A stretch of DNA of 64,000 bases from Anastatus disparis (taxonomy: Eukaryota; Arthropoda; Insecta; Hymenoptera; Eupelmidae): positions 412,001-476,000 of the forward strand of contig JAFFSR010000306.1 in assembly GCA_017163975.1 (NCBI GenBank), in the 5' to 3' direction. Below, one piece after another: positions 35,140-45,581 of this stretch. How positions within the stretch are numbered: position 1 is the stretch's first letter; each line of letters begins with the position of its first letter. The notes beneath the pieces are model-generated. The model did no database searches. It saw only the letters and a list, made by a program, of their open reading frames with translations, and had not been told where the DNA came from. Position numbers and translations under genes: made by a program.

Positions 35140-36830
35140 AAGCTACGCTAGCAAAACTTGTATGTATCTCTGATTTAAATAATTTTTTAAGAAATTTATC
35201 AAATGCCCATTTATTTGGTTGTTTTGAAATATTTGGATTACTCTTTCTCTACAAACCATTTCAAAAGCTTTTTCAATGTCTAAGGCTACTATTATAAGGT
35301 GATATTGGTTTCTGAGGGCGTTACAGATTTCGTTTTTAAGAGCTAATAAATAATCATATGTTGACTTTTTTTGTCTGAAATCGCTTTGTTGTGGCGCGAG
35401 AAACTTTATTGTTTTTAAATAAGCTTTTAGTCTTTTATTTAGAATTTTTTCAGTGAGCTTGCTGATGCTATTTATGAAAGAGATGGGTGGTAGATGGGTG
35501 TAGTTTTCGCTTTATCTAGGAAACTTTTGAAATTGACGTAGTTTAGCGTGAAATTATTTCACGGGTTTTCGATTTTTTCTCTTACAGGTGCTAGTATTTA
35601 TTCTAAATCTTATTTCATTTTTGGGTTCTAAGCGGTTGTTTTCTTTTTTTTTTGTTGTTTTTTTATTTTTCATTTTTATCTTGTTCAGATGTATAAGTTT
35701 CTAAGAGGAGAGATTCTGCGCTAGATTCGGATTCTGATGTTTCTATAGAATTCTTCATAGTAGAAAAGGAATCTGTTGATGGCGGTAGTGGACGTTTGAA
35801 TAATTGTTTGTCGTTTATCGGTGTGTAATCTGCATCATTTATGTTAGAGGAATTTGCCGCATTTTTTATTTGTCTGTGTTTAAGATTGAATTTAAGTTTG
35901 CGAAGTTCCCTTGGCTATTAGAGTTTCCTTTTGTACTGTTTTCAGACGTGAAATTACGATGTGAAGGTAGGCTCAAAAAATCTTCGTTTGTGATACTATT
36001 TTCATTTATTACAACCTGTGTATTAGAGAAATCGCTTATTTTGAGAGAAGTTAGGACAGACTTTAGCGATGTGGCTTTCTTGTTTACATTAGAAACACCA
36101 TATTGTATCCGTGCTTGGAATGATGAAGTAAATATTATCTTTATAATTTACTTTTATGATTTCTGGGAATTTTGTGACGTCATCTGGATTTACGTATACT
36201 TGTCTTCTGTCACTTAGAACATGTTTGTATCTGTTTAGAGTAATTGCAGCTTTTAGAGTGGAAATGTTCGAATTTTTCCTTATGTTTAAGTTGTCAATTA
36301 TATCTTCAAGAATGGTATGCGGAAAAATTGGATATACGTTTGAGAGAATCATTCCCTGCTGTTTGGCTACTAGGGGTCTCATGACAACCCTGTTCTGTTT
36401 TACAACTAGATATTTATATTTGTCTGTAATGTCGTTTACTAATTTTTTTTTGCTAGGAAAATTCGAATTCTATTGTTTGAAATTCTTGATGAAGAGATAA
36501 CATTTTCAGGTCCTATTAGATCACTGATTGCACAAGTATACTACAGACTATTTATAGTCTGTAAGATTTAGTCCTTCGACGCAGTCGAGAATTATTCCTT
36601 GTTCTAGAGTAGGATAACTATCCGTTTTGGCAGCTGTTGCGTAACTTCGCATTGTTTTTTCTGTTGTAATCTTTGAACTCGTTTCATTATGAATTGCATT
36701 TGGAACATGAGTTTCACTAAGTAACTGTTAATTTGTTTGTGAAAAGGCCATTGCGACTCTTTTTTTTGGTACTCGCGTTGGAGCGATATCCCACGGGCCG
36801 AAGCCCACTTGGACATTCACGGACATGTAA
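35140..36830 (-). pseudogene. non-LTR retrotransposon remnant (Jockey/I-like)
   Basis: Read on the minus strand, 35,500-35,160 encodes reverse transcriptase: PPISFINSISKLTEKILNKR, then a QSDFRQKKST segment and VALDIEKAFE, which matches non-LTR RT domains 2-4 including the first catalytic Asp. Upstream on the same strand, 36,816-36,089 holds ORF1-like pieces ending TDTIWCF, where a zinc knuckle would begin. The endonuclease between ORF1 and RT is missing and the RT is cut before its catalytic double-Asp motif. Several stops and frame changes show a dead, truncated copy. Cytoplasmic RNP and nicking/reverse transcription roles are those of the family. Confidence 0.6.
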
Positions 36831-36904
36831 AAGTCTGTTTACTTTAACGGAGCGCCAGTAAACACGTCTGAGCTCTGTGAAGGCATAGAGAGAAATGACT
36901 ATTT

Positions 36905-37000
36905 TTTCTTGTTACATCGAATGGTGTTTATATAAATGATGAAAACCTCTATTAGACAAAGACAGATAGTTCGGCCTGTTCATAAGGGCATGATGGAGCT
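36905..37000. repeat. fragment of foldback family F4
   Basis: AATGGTGTTTATATAAATGATG..TATTAGACAAAGACAGATAGTTCGGCCTG repeats the end of the element at 26,725-27,095, in the same orientation as its right arm. Confidence 0.7.
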
Positions 37001-37039
37001 TGCTACCTTTTAAAATAATTCATTAATATTTTCATTTCA

Positions 37040-37400
37040 AGTTTACTAGTAAACGGTACGTTGAATCGAGTTCTTTCATTACAGTAAGAAAATTTATAAT
37101 ATTAAACTTAAATGTGGACAATTTACAGAACTTACCAAAACCATGTACTTAAAAAATTATAAATGATTTTTCGGTATATAGTATTTTGAGGTTAGATTTA
37201 TCGAGTTTGATATCTAATTTCCATTCCAAGCTTATAAAAAATAACAGACCCAAATGTTTTTTTTTATTTTAACAAAAATTATTGTATTAACATAGCTTTA
37301 ATGCGAAAGTCATTACAATTATTTAAATTACGAATTCAAAAAGATATCAATAAAATAATATAAGCAAAAATTGTGTCGAGCATCTCCGACATTCCGTTAA
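37040..37400 (+). repeat. dispersed repeat family R1, copy 2
   Basis: Matches 58,130-58,450 on the same strand and 22,540-23,060 inverted (CAGTAAGAAAATTT, GTGGACAA, TTATCGAG..GATATCTAATTT, ACAAAAATTATTGTATTAACATAG). Confidence 0.65.
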
Positions 37401-37439
37401 GAGAAAATAAGAGAAAGAGAGAAAGCAATAGTAAATAAT

Positions 37440-37440
37440 A

Positions 37441-37471
<31 letters not shown>
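37440..37471. repeat. (GT)n(AT)n microsatellite
   Basis: About eleven GT units followed by five AT units. Confidence 0.95.
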
Positions 37472-38222
37472 TAGACGCAACAGTAACCTATGTGAATACA
37501 ATTATTGGAAGTGATTTTCGTGAACTGTCGATTTTATTCATGTTGCCCTCTCAGCCCCACCTGGCATAAGAAGCAAAGCTTCAAAAATTTTTTGTAAACT
37601 TATAACTGAGTTAATTTAAACTAAAACAATTCTTTTACTTAAGATAGATAAAAATTATATTAAATGAAAAATCAATGAATCAAATGAAATTTTTGCAATT
37701 TATAAAATTATTAGAAATTTTGAACTTTTTAATTTTGAATTTCGTGAAATTCCAAATAATTTTAAAATAATCTTAAAAGTAATAAAATATCCATTACATC
37801 TTTCAGTTTTTGAAAATGGCTAAGTCAGTAGAAAATCAGTATTTTGAAAGTATAATTTTTGACTACTTCATGAATACTTTTGGATTATGATTGCTGTTTC
37901 AAAAAAAAAAATTCTTCATGAAGACTTCTTTAATCCTTTTATAAATATTTATAAGGATACGTTGTAGAATTATTTTTTATATAAATTTTTGAAAAAACAT
38001 ACTTTGTGAACACTTTATGAATATTTTTTAAATATTTTACATTAACTTCAGTGCAAACATTTATAAATTCTTGAAGAATTTTTTTTTTTCAGATATGTGC
38101 TTATTGAGTTAACAACAATTTGTGATCAGTAGTTTACGTAGTGTATAATTTTACACATATAAATTCTCTATTTACTCTTTTGAACACATTATAATCAATC
38201 TTTTTTTTTATTTTTATTTCAG
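37472..38222. other. AT-rich DNA, possibly intron of the exon at 38,223
   Basis: No gene seen. The 3' end is a long pyrimidine tract followed by CAG at 38,220-38,222, as at an intron end. Confidence 0.3.
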
Positions 38223-38347
38223 TGACGGGAGATATTACGAAATCGTTAAAGCAAACTTCGAAAGAGCTGATAGAACAACCGTTGTACGAACGACAACATG
38301 TTGCCGAGTTTCCAACTACTATTTACTTCACAACTATAATAACTTAG
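38223..38347 (+). CDS. possible terminal coding exon, unknown gene
   Basis: A strong 3' splice site (TCTTTTTTTTTATTTTTATTTCAG, AG at 38,221-38,222) is followed by 125 bases that are clearly less AT-rich and open in one frame until TAG at 38,345-38,347. The frame encodes about 40 residues of ordinary composition (TGDITKSLKQTSKELIEQ..). Earlier exons are not seen within the window, and the protein is not recognised. The call rests on the acceptor and composition only. Confidence 0.3.
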
Positions 38348-39597
38348 TTTTTAACTGATGATGAAAGCAATGTTAAGAAACACATAAAAACAGAGATGAA
38401 CCTTCAAGAATGTATTTGTACGATATTTTTTGTAAGAGATCAATAACAAAAAATTTTATTTAATATGTGCATTATTATTTGATGTTTGACACTTGACAAT
38501 ACACAATAATTTCGCCATTTATAAATTTAGAAAAAGAAAATTTTTACATAACAGCGAAGTCGACTTGTTTGAACTAGATTACGCCTATAATCATTAAATT
38601 ATTGGGAATAGTCTAAATGTATCTCTTCTTTTTACTCCTATGATGGGTGATTGTATATTTAAAAAATATAATATATGCAAATCCAAAAACAGCTACTCAC
38701 GTTTAATGTTGATACATAAGACAAAGAACGCGAAAATGCCAGAATAAACATGCTCATCAATATGATTGTCAATGTATCATTTGTTATTTCATGCGATGGA
38801 ACAGCTCCAAAATCCTAGCAATGAAATAACACTTTCAAAGTCATTCAGTTGACGAAATATTCATTGAAAATCTAGCTTATAAGAAAATAGCAGCGCTCAA
38901 CCGCACGCGCGCTACTTGTGAATGTTCTTATATTTTTTTTAATTATTCATAAATCGATGTGAAACTTTCCACAAATCTTCTTTGTACAAGAACTAAAATT
39001 TTTCTTGCTACAAGTTCCTTGTAGTTGAAAGTTTCCTTGATACTTTTTTCTGAGAAACATTATAAACGCACAATTTGTCATTCGTATAAGTTAATAAACA
39101 AATGTGACTAACTATTTAAGAATTAACATTTTTTATCGTTATCATAAGTTTCGCTATGATATTTAGAAGATATGTTTCAAATTTTAGCGAAATCGGTTTA
39201 TATTTATTCCAATTACGACGATTTATGTTTAAAAAAATATTAAAATTTCATGTGGAAAAATGGCTTTTTTTTAATTTTTTAAATAAAAACAATACTCATG
39301 TCGACTGAAGAATAAATGAGTTAAGGAATATTTATATCGGTCTTACAGTCAAATAAAAATATATAATAATTATAATAATAATAAATAAACAAAGATGGTG
39401 AGTCAGAATGCCCTTATTTATAACCACCCCCGAAGAATAATCTAAAATAAAATCTTAGAATTAACTGCGTTGAAACCTGGAAATAAATAAAATTAGTGAA
39501 GCACAATCTGACTGTCTCCTATCACCAAAAATCCTTGATTTAATTAAAACTGTGCTTTTTTAACGTTTCAAGCACGCTACTGCTTATCCTCAGGGAC
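38348..39597. other. AT-rich intergenic DNA
   Basis: No gene or clear repeat seen. If the exon above is real, the first part is its 3' untranslated region (an AATAAC-like site near 38,443). Confidence 0.35.
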
Positions 39598-41137
39598 TGC
39601 CCACATGACATGAAATATTTCTGAAATATTTCTGGAATATTTCATTGAAAGATTCGGAATAAAACAGAAATATTGATAAGAAATATTTCTGAAATATTGA
39701 TATGTCCTTCTAGAAGATTGATTTGAAATATTTCATGTAATGTTTCTGTAACATTCTTTCATTATTTTGTAAAATATTAATTTGTAATATTGTTGAAAGA
39801 TTGTAGCAATATTTGACCGCAAGATTCATTTGAGATTATGAATCTTTCAAGAAATGTTTCTAAAATATTTCTGAAATCTTTCATGAAATGTTGATTTGTA
39901 AGATTGTTGAAAGATTGCAGAAATATTTTATTAAAGGATTCATAAAAGATTATGAATCTTTCAAGAAAGGTTTCTGAAATATTTCTAAAATCTTTCATGA
40001 AATATTGCTTTGTAACATTGTTGAAAGATTGCAGAAATATTTTATTAAAGGATTCATAAAAGATTATGAATCTTTCAAGAAATGTTTCTGAAATATTTCT
40101 AAAATCTTTCATGAAATATTGCTTTGTAACATTGTTGAAAGATTGCTAAAATATGTTATTGAAGGATTCATAAAAAATTATGAATCTCTCAAAAAATGTT
40201 TCGGAAATATTTCAGAAATCTTTCATGTAATATTGATATGTTATATTGTTGAAAGATTGCCCATCAGTTTAACTAAAGTATTCATAGAGGATTATTGACC
40301 CTTTCGGAAATATTTTTGGAATCTTTCATGAAATACTGATTTGTAATATTAATGAAAAATTCTATCAGATATTATTTTTGATTTTGTAAGAGTTGCATCT
40401 CAAACCATATGAGATACTTATACATTTATTTGTTATTTATAATTTAAGCGCTTATTTATTTGTATCAAGAATTTTTGGTCTTATATACTAAACGAGAGAG
40501 CGTCCCACCACTTGCGAGAGTTTGCCAACCATATTTACGATCACATGAAAATATAATCAAGTAGCCACCTGCTGGCAAGATGGAAGAATTGCTACAAACG
40601 CGAGAGAACTACAAATATTTAAACAATATTTCACTGTTATATTCATAAATTTTTCGGAATACTCCATGAAATATTTCTGGAATTTGACAGAAATATTTCA
40701 TGAAATATTTCTTGAAAAATTTGCGCATTATTGATTTGAAATATTTTAAGAAATAGTGCAGCAATATTTCTTTGATATTTCAGTGTTATGTTCATACATT
40801 TTTTTAAATACTTCATGAAATGTTTTTTAAATATAACAGAAATATTTCATGAAATGTTTCTTGAATGATTTGCGAAATATTGATTTGAAACATTTCAAGA
40901 AATAATGTAACAATATTTCTTGAATATTTCAGTGTCAGATACAAAAATTTTTTGAAATAAAACATGAAATGTTCCTTTAATATTACAGGAATATTTCATG
41001 AAATGTTTCTTGAAAGATTTGTGAAATATTGATTTGAAACATTTCAAGAAATAATGTAACAATATTTTTTGAATATTTTAGTGTTAGATTCAAAAATTTT
41101 TCGAAATAAAACATGAAATGTTCCTTCAATATTACAG
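39598..41137. repeat. 120-bp tandem array
   Basis: Units of about 120 bp: ATGAATCTTTCAAGAAATGTTTCTGAAATATTTC.. at 39,840-40,260 with nearly identical neighbours, then a 240-bp unrelated block (40,378-40,617), then related units at 40,618-41,137 (CATGAAATGTTTCTTGAAAGATTTG). The AAATATTTC-rich composition resembles the 242-bp array at 16-21 kb. The 111-codon frame at 39,777 is an artefact of the repeats. Element B inserted here. Confidence 0.85.
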
Positions 41138-41942
41138 TGTTACGTCACAAACGTATCGTTTTTATTAACATTGGTAAATCAAAGTCCTCAATTATTGAAC
41201 ACTCGTATTATTTCATTATTAAGCGAAATTAAGTAGATCACCAGAAAAGAATCGAAACGTATGTTTCGAAATTTCAAAATGAATTTTACAAACCTCAAAA
41301 ACATTACGAAACATATTATTAAAATTTAAGAAAATTTACAAATAAAAATTGATGTAAAAGACAATAAAATCTTATAAACAAAGATAAGTATAAAACCAAA
41401 TTGAGATCATCGAAAAAACGGAATATTACCCCGGGTGTCTTATTGGTAATACGTTTACACTGCCCGCCAAGTTTTATATTTCAAAGCAATTGCTATTATT
41501 TAATATACATGTATCAATTATTAAAATATATACGCGCATAAAATCAATTATATCAAAAGTGTTAAAAATATCAATAAACCTCGAGGATCTATTACATATT
41601 GTGCCTATTCATTTGTCCGCCCATACCTAGCACCAATCTACTGAGAAATACTACAAGGTAAGAATATATAATTATTTAATAAACTCTTTATTTTCAAGAA
41701 TCAAGTTTATCCTTTAATACTATTCAATCGTGAGAGCGATTTTGTTCAATTAAATATTGGTGGAGTTTTTCCACCACTAGATTCATACATCTCTATCTTT
41801 ATACATTTTATAAATAAATTCAATATTTTAAACATACATAATTTATATATATATTTAATGCAATTAATTAATATAATTAAATAACATATACAAATTTATT
41901 CTCACATTTTTATTTAGTCCTGGTGCAAGCCAGGACTTAACA
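41138..41942 (+). repeat. element B 5' LTR
   Basis: 805 bp, TGTTACGTCA to CTTAACA (inverted TGTTA/TAACA ends). It contains AATAAA at about 41,571 and 41,679, a strong splice donor AAGGTAAGA (GT at 41,658-41,659), and near its end a perfect hairpin AGTCCTGG-TGCAAG-CCAGGACT. The donor may supply the spliced env RNA. Confidence 0.95.
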
Positions 41943-41945
41943 TTT

Positions 41946-41963
41946 TGGTTCCGGTACAAATTT
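41946..41963 (+). other. candidate primer binding site
   Basis: TGGTTCCGGTACAAATTT begins three bases after the LTR. The TGG start fits pairing with a tRNA CCA end. I cannot assign the tRNA from memory. Confidence 0.5.
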
Positions 41964-42159
41964 TCTAATTGAAAAATCGTATTGAAAATATTGAAGGATA
42001 ATCAAAGAAAATTTATAATTCTTTACCTATTTATATATAAAGTGCATAAAAATATATTCAAAGGGCTTATAATACAGTGTTCAAAAGTGTGTTGATTAAC
42101 CGCCAAGTGCGTCAAATAAAATATTATATATTAAAGGCACAAATCAAATAAATATACAT

Positions 42160-42425
42160 AAAATTAAACGCGAAGTGCATTATTAAAAGCGAATAGCGTC
42201 ATTGAAAATAAAAATATTATACGCGAAGTGTATTATCGAATACGAATAGCGTCATCGAAAATAAAAATATTAAACGCGAAGTGTATTATCAAATACGAAT
42301 AGTGTCATTAAAAATAAAATATTAAACGCGAAGTGTATTATCAAATACGAATAGTGTTATTAAAAATAAATTATTAAACACGAAGTGTATCATAAAATAC
42401 GAATAGTGTAAAAAAAAATAAAATT
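42160..42425 (+). repeat. leader tandem repeat of element B, about 55-60 bp unit
   Basis: Five or more units of the form ACGCGAAGTGTATTAT, then ACGAATAGTGTCATTAAAAA, starting at about 42,168, 42,220, 42,272, 42,325 and 42,377. They sit in the non-coding leader between the LTR and gag, the position of the Su(Hw) insulator array in Drosophila gypsy. The motif itself is different. The rest of the leader (42,430-43,198) is AT-rich with nothing recognised. Confidence 0.8.
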
Positions 42426-43198
42426 AATATATAATACGCATGGTGCGTAATTGAAATAATTTTTATATACGCGAAATTGCGCGATTTAAAATCATATAAT
42501 ACAATTTACATAAAAAAATTGTTAATAAAAATAAATGTAAAATCATTAAATCAATAAATAAATCTATATTTTAGCAAGAATAATTATAAAATCAAGTAAA
42601 AATTACAAATTCTTTTATAAACTGATTTTAAATAATATCATTTATTTAGTGCATTGAGAAATTACAACAGATATCAATAATTTTTGCATAATAATTTAAT
42701 TTTAAAAGTGAAGTAAATTTCAAGTTCACGATTAATAAAAGAAATAAAAAGGAAAGTTGACTAAACAGTAAAAATTCAATATCATTTAAAACATATAAAT
42801 TTTTATGAAAAGAATATAAAGTAAATTTAAAGATATCAAAATAAAGTAAACAAACGGCATAAACAGTTGTCATAAAAACATTACAAGTGTATTGAACTTT
42901 GAAAATACAAGCTCAGCAAAATTTCCTTTTTTTACCGTACGCTCTCGTATAGGTATAACAGCAGTGAGTTAATATCAAATTTCAAAACATAGTTCGACAA
43001 AATTCTTTACTTTTATGTAAGAATAGTAGGTCAGTGTCAAAGAATTGTTAATAACGTATGTTTACAAACGGCATTTAAAAAAAAAAAAGAGAGAAACAGC
43101 AGTATTTATAATTTTTAAAACTTACAATTTTATGTACAAAATTTAATATTTTGAATAAATAAAATTTTTCATTGTTAAGTAAATAATGAAGATTTCAA

Positions 43199-45548
43199 AT
43201 GAATAAAATAAATTTTGATCAGATAGCAAAATATATAAAAGAAGGAAAAACACAGTGGGTAATATCATACTCTAAATTACAATTATCTGAAATTTGTCAA
43301 AAATTTAATATACCTACTAAAAAAGACGAACATATTAATGTTATTCGTGAAAGAATTAGAAATCATATTAGACAAGCAGTTTTAGGAGAACATATTTACG
43401 AAATTATTAATCCGTTTCGCAAAAGCACTAAAATTACACGCTCTCCGACTAAAAATCTAGATCAAACAATTGAAAGTAATAATTTAAATAAAACCTTAGA
43501 CGAAACAGTTGATAATAATACTTCAAATACAACCTTAGAAGAAACATCTGAAAATAATCTCTCAAATATAATTACGGACGTTCAATCAAATATTAATACA
43601 GATAATTCAAGTGAACAAAATACGCTATCAAATAAATATACAGGCACAATTCCAAAAACATTTCCACAAATTACTAAGACGAAACAGAGCCATAATAAAG
43701 AAGACAGTTTTACACAAAAATATACTTTAGCGACAAACGTGACGATTTTATCAGAAAATAATACATCACTTAACGACACTCAGGAATTTTCAGTTAAACA
43801 GACAGGACATCAAGAAATAAGAAGTATTGAAAACGAAAAAAAATATTACTTTAGCTGATAACACTAATATAACAGACAAAAACGTGACAATTTCATCAGA
43901 AAATAATACAACTATTGACGAAACAAATAACGACTTAGAGGAATTTTCTATTAAACAAGAGAGTTATTACGAAATAGAAGGTATTGGAAACCTGGAAAAT
44001 ATAAATTTTGATAATAATAATAGAAATAATAATATAATAAATAATAATAATATGCCTAACAATACAAACATGGCAAATACTTCAGGATATTCTTTGAAAG
44101 AGGTGTCAAGGTTAGTACCTGAGTTTACGGGTAAAAATATACCTTTGAAAAAGTACATAGATTCGTTAGAAATTGCAAAAGATATGCTGACTGCGGATGA
44201 ACAAAAGAAATTTATGAATTATATAAGATTTAAAGTATCAGAAACGATCCGTACTGCTATAAAAGGTAGTAACATTGAAAGTATTGCAGATTTTATCAAA
44301 ACAGTCAAGAAACTATATCCTGAAATTGATAATTTACATTCATTATATGCACAATTGGAACAAATACAACAAGGAGAAAATGAATCAGTGGTTGAATATG
44401 TAGAGAGAATAACAAAGTTAACATTAAAAATTAAAGATAAAAAACAAAATGAAGCGGGTATAGCAGATGATGCTTATCAACGTTTTACAAATGATTTAGC
44501 TAAGGATACATTAAAATATTTTAAACAAGGATTAAAAAATGAAATCAGATTTGAATTAGGAGAGGTAGCAGATTATTCAAGTGCAACCATTAAAGCAATA
44601 GAAATTGAAAAACAACAGGAGAAACAGAAGGATATTAGGATAAAGACAAATTCGTCTAGACAGAAAATCATGTATAGTGAAATTTTTGAAGATAAACCTA
44701 AAAAAATTCAATGCTGTCAAATATGTAAAGACATAGATCATGAGGCATTATGTTGCAACAATGCAGGCTGCATATATTGCAAACAGCCAACTCATCCATC
44801 ATTTAAATGCACAAATGCAAAAGATAAAATTATATTAATATGCAAGTTTTGTAATCAAGTAGGTCATTCAAGAAGCATGTGTAAATATTTATAAGACAAT
44901 GAATATTATTGCCAATATTGCCAGGAAAATAATCATCAAATAGGCCACTGTCCAATCATACAAAAATATGAATTATGCTTGAAATGCAATAAGAACGGAC
45001 ATAATACCAACTTGTGTAATCAAATTACAGAAAAAAGTAATACACCTACGCAAATATGCAATCTGTGTAACAGTGAACACAATACTATTGATTGTGAAAA
45101 ATTTAAGATATTTTTAAATCAGACTAAACCAGATAATCAAATACGATGTCAATTATGTGACAAATGGGGTCACTCAGGTAAAGAATGCAGAAATAATAAC
45201 ATCGGTCAGAATAATTTTAATCAGAATAAAATGTTCGTCGGAAATAACAGAAATAATAATTCATATGGACAACGAATTCAAATGAAATTTTGTAAATATT
45301 GCAAAAATAGAGGGCATAACATAGAGGAATGTAGGAGAATACAATACAAAAAACCTCAAAACGCAAATCAAAATTTACAATGCCCATATTGTAAAAAATT
45401 AGGACATTCAATCGATTCATGCTTTACATTAAAGAATATAGAGAGCAAGTTAAGTAAATTTCGCACATTTTGCAAAAGCATTAATCACACAGAGGAAGAA
45501 TGTCAAGCTAAATTAAACACATCAGCTCATATACAGGGAAACGCATAA
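43199..45548 (+). pseudogene. gag: element B gag with SAP-like N-terminus and ten CCHC knuckles
   Basis: The structural protein of element B. ATG 43,199 opens 220 codons with a SAP-like helix-turn-helix near the start (YSKLQLSEICQKFNIPTKK..), then a Ser/Thr/Asn-rich linker. At an A8 run (about 43,838-43,845) the frame must shift by one to continue in the frame of 43,827-45,548. Capsid-like sequence (FTGKNIPLKKYIDSL, VVEYVERITKLTLKIK) runs to about residue 480. Then comes a tail of CCHC knuckles, C-x2-C-x4-H-x4-C, nine recognisable plus a tenth lacking its first Cys. A single TAA at 44,892-44,894 falls between knuckles 3 and 4 in the same frame. The linker on each side of the A-run is an imperfect duplication (SENNTS.. 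/ SENNTT..). The last codons overlap pol at a slippery site. Confidence 0.85.
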
Positions 45549-45581
45549 ACTCGACTTGGAAAGAGCGTACAAGACGAGTTT
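45536..45581 (+). promoter_or_regulatory. -1 ribosomal frameshift signal, gag-pol
   Basis: G-GGA-AAC (45,536-45,542) is a canonical slippery heptamer in phase with gag, two codons before the gag stop TAA (45,546-45,548). After a 4-base spacer, AAACTCG (45,547-45,553) pairs with CGAGTTT (45,575-45,581), extended by CTT/AAG across one A-A mismatch, with a 13-base loop. The pol frame is -1 relative to gag and is open from the heptamer onward, exactly what a -1 shift requires. Confidence 0.85.

Noticed and set aside
36089..36500. Plus-strand frames at 35,804 and 36,156 as genes
   Set aside because: They are antisense shadows of the minus-strand ORF1-like remnant, which has the sensible zinc-knuckle lead-in.
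39777..40112. 111-codon minus-strand frame with repeated peptide
   Set aside because: The peptide repeat simply reflects the 120-bp tandem array; no start context or homology.
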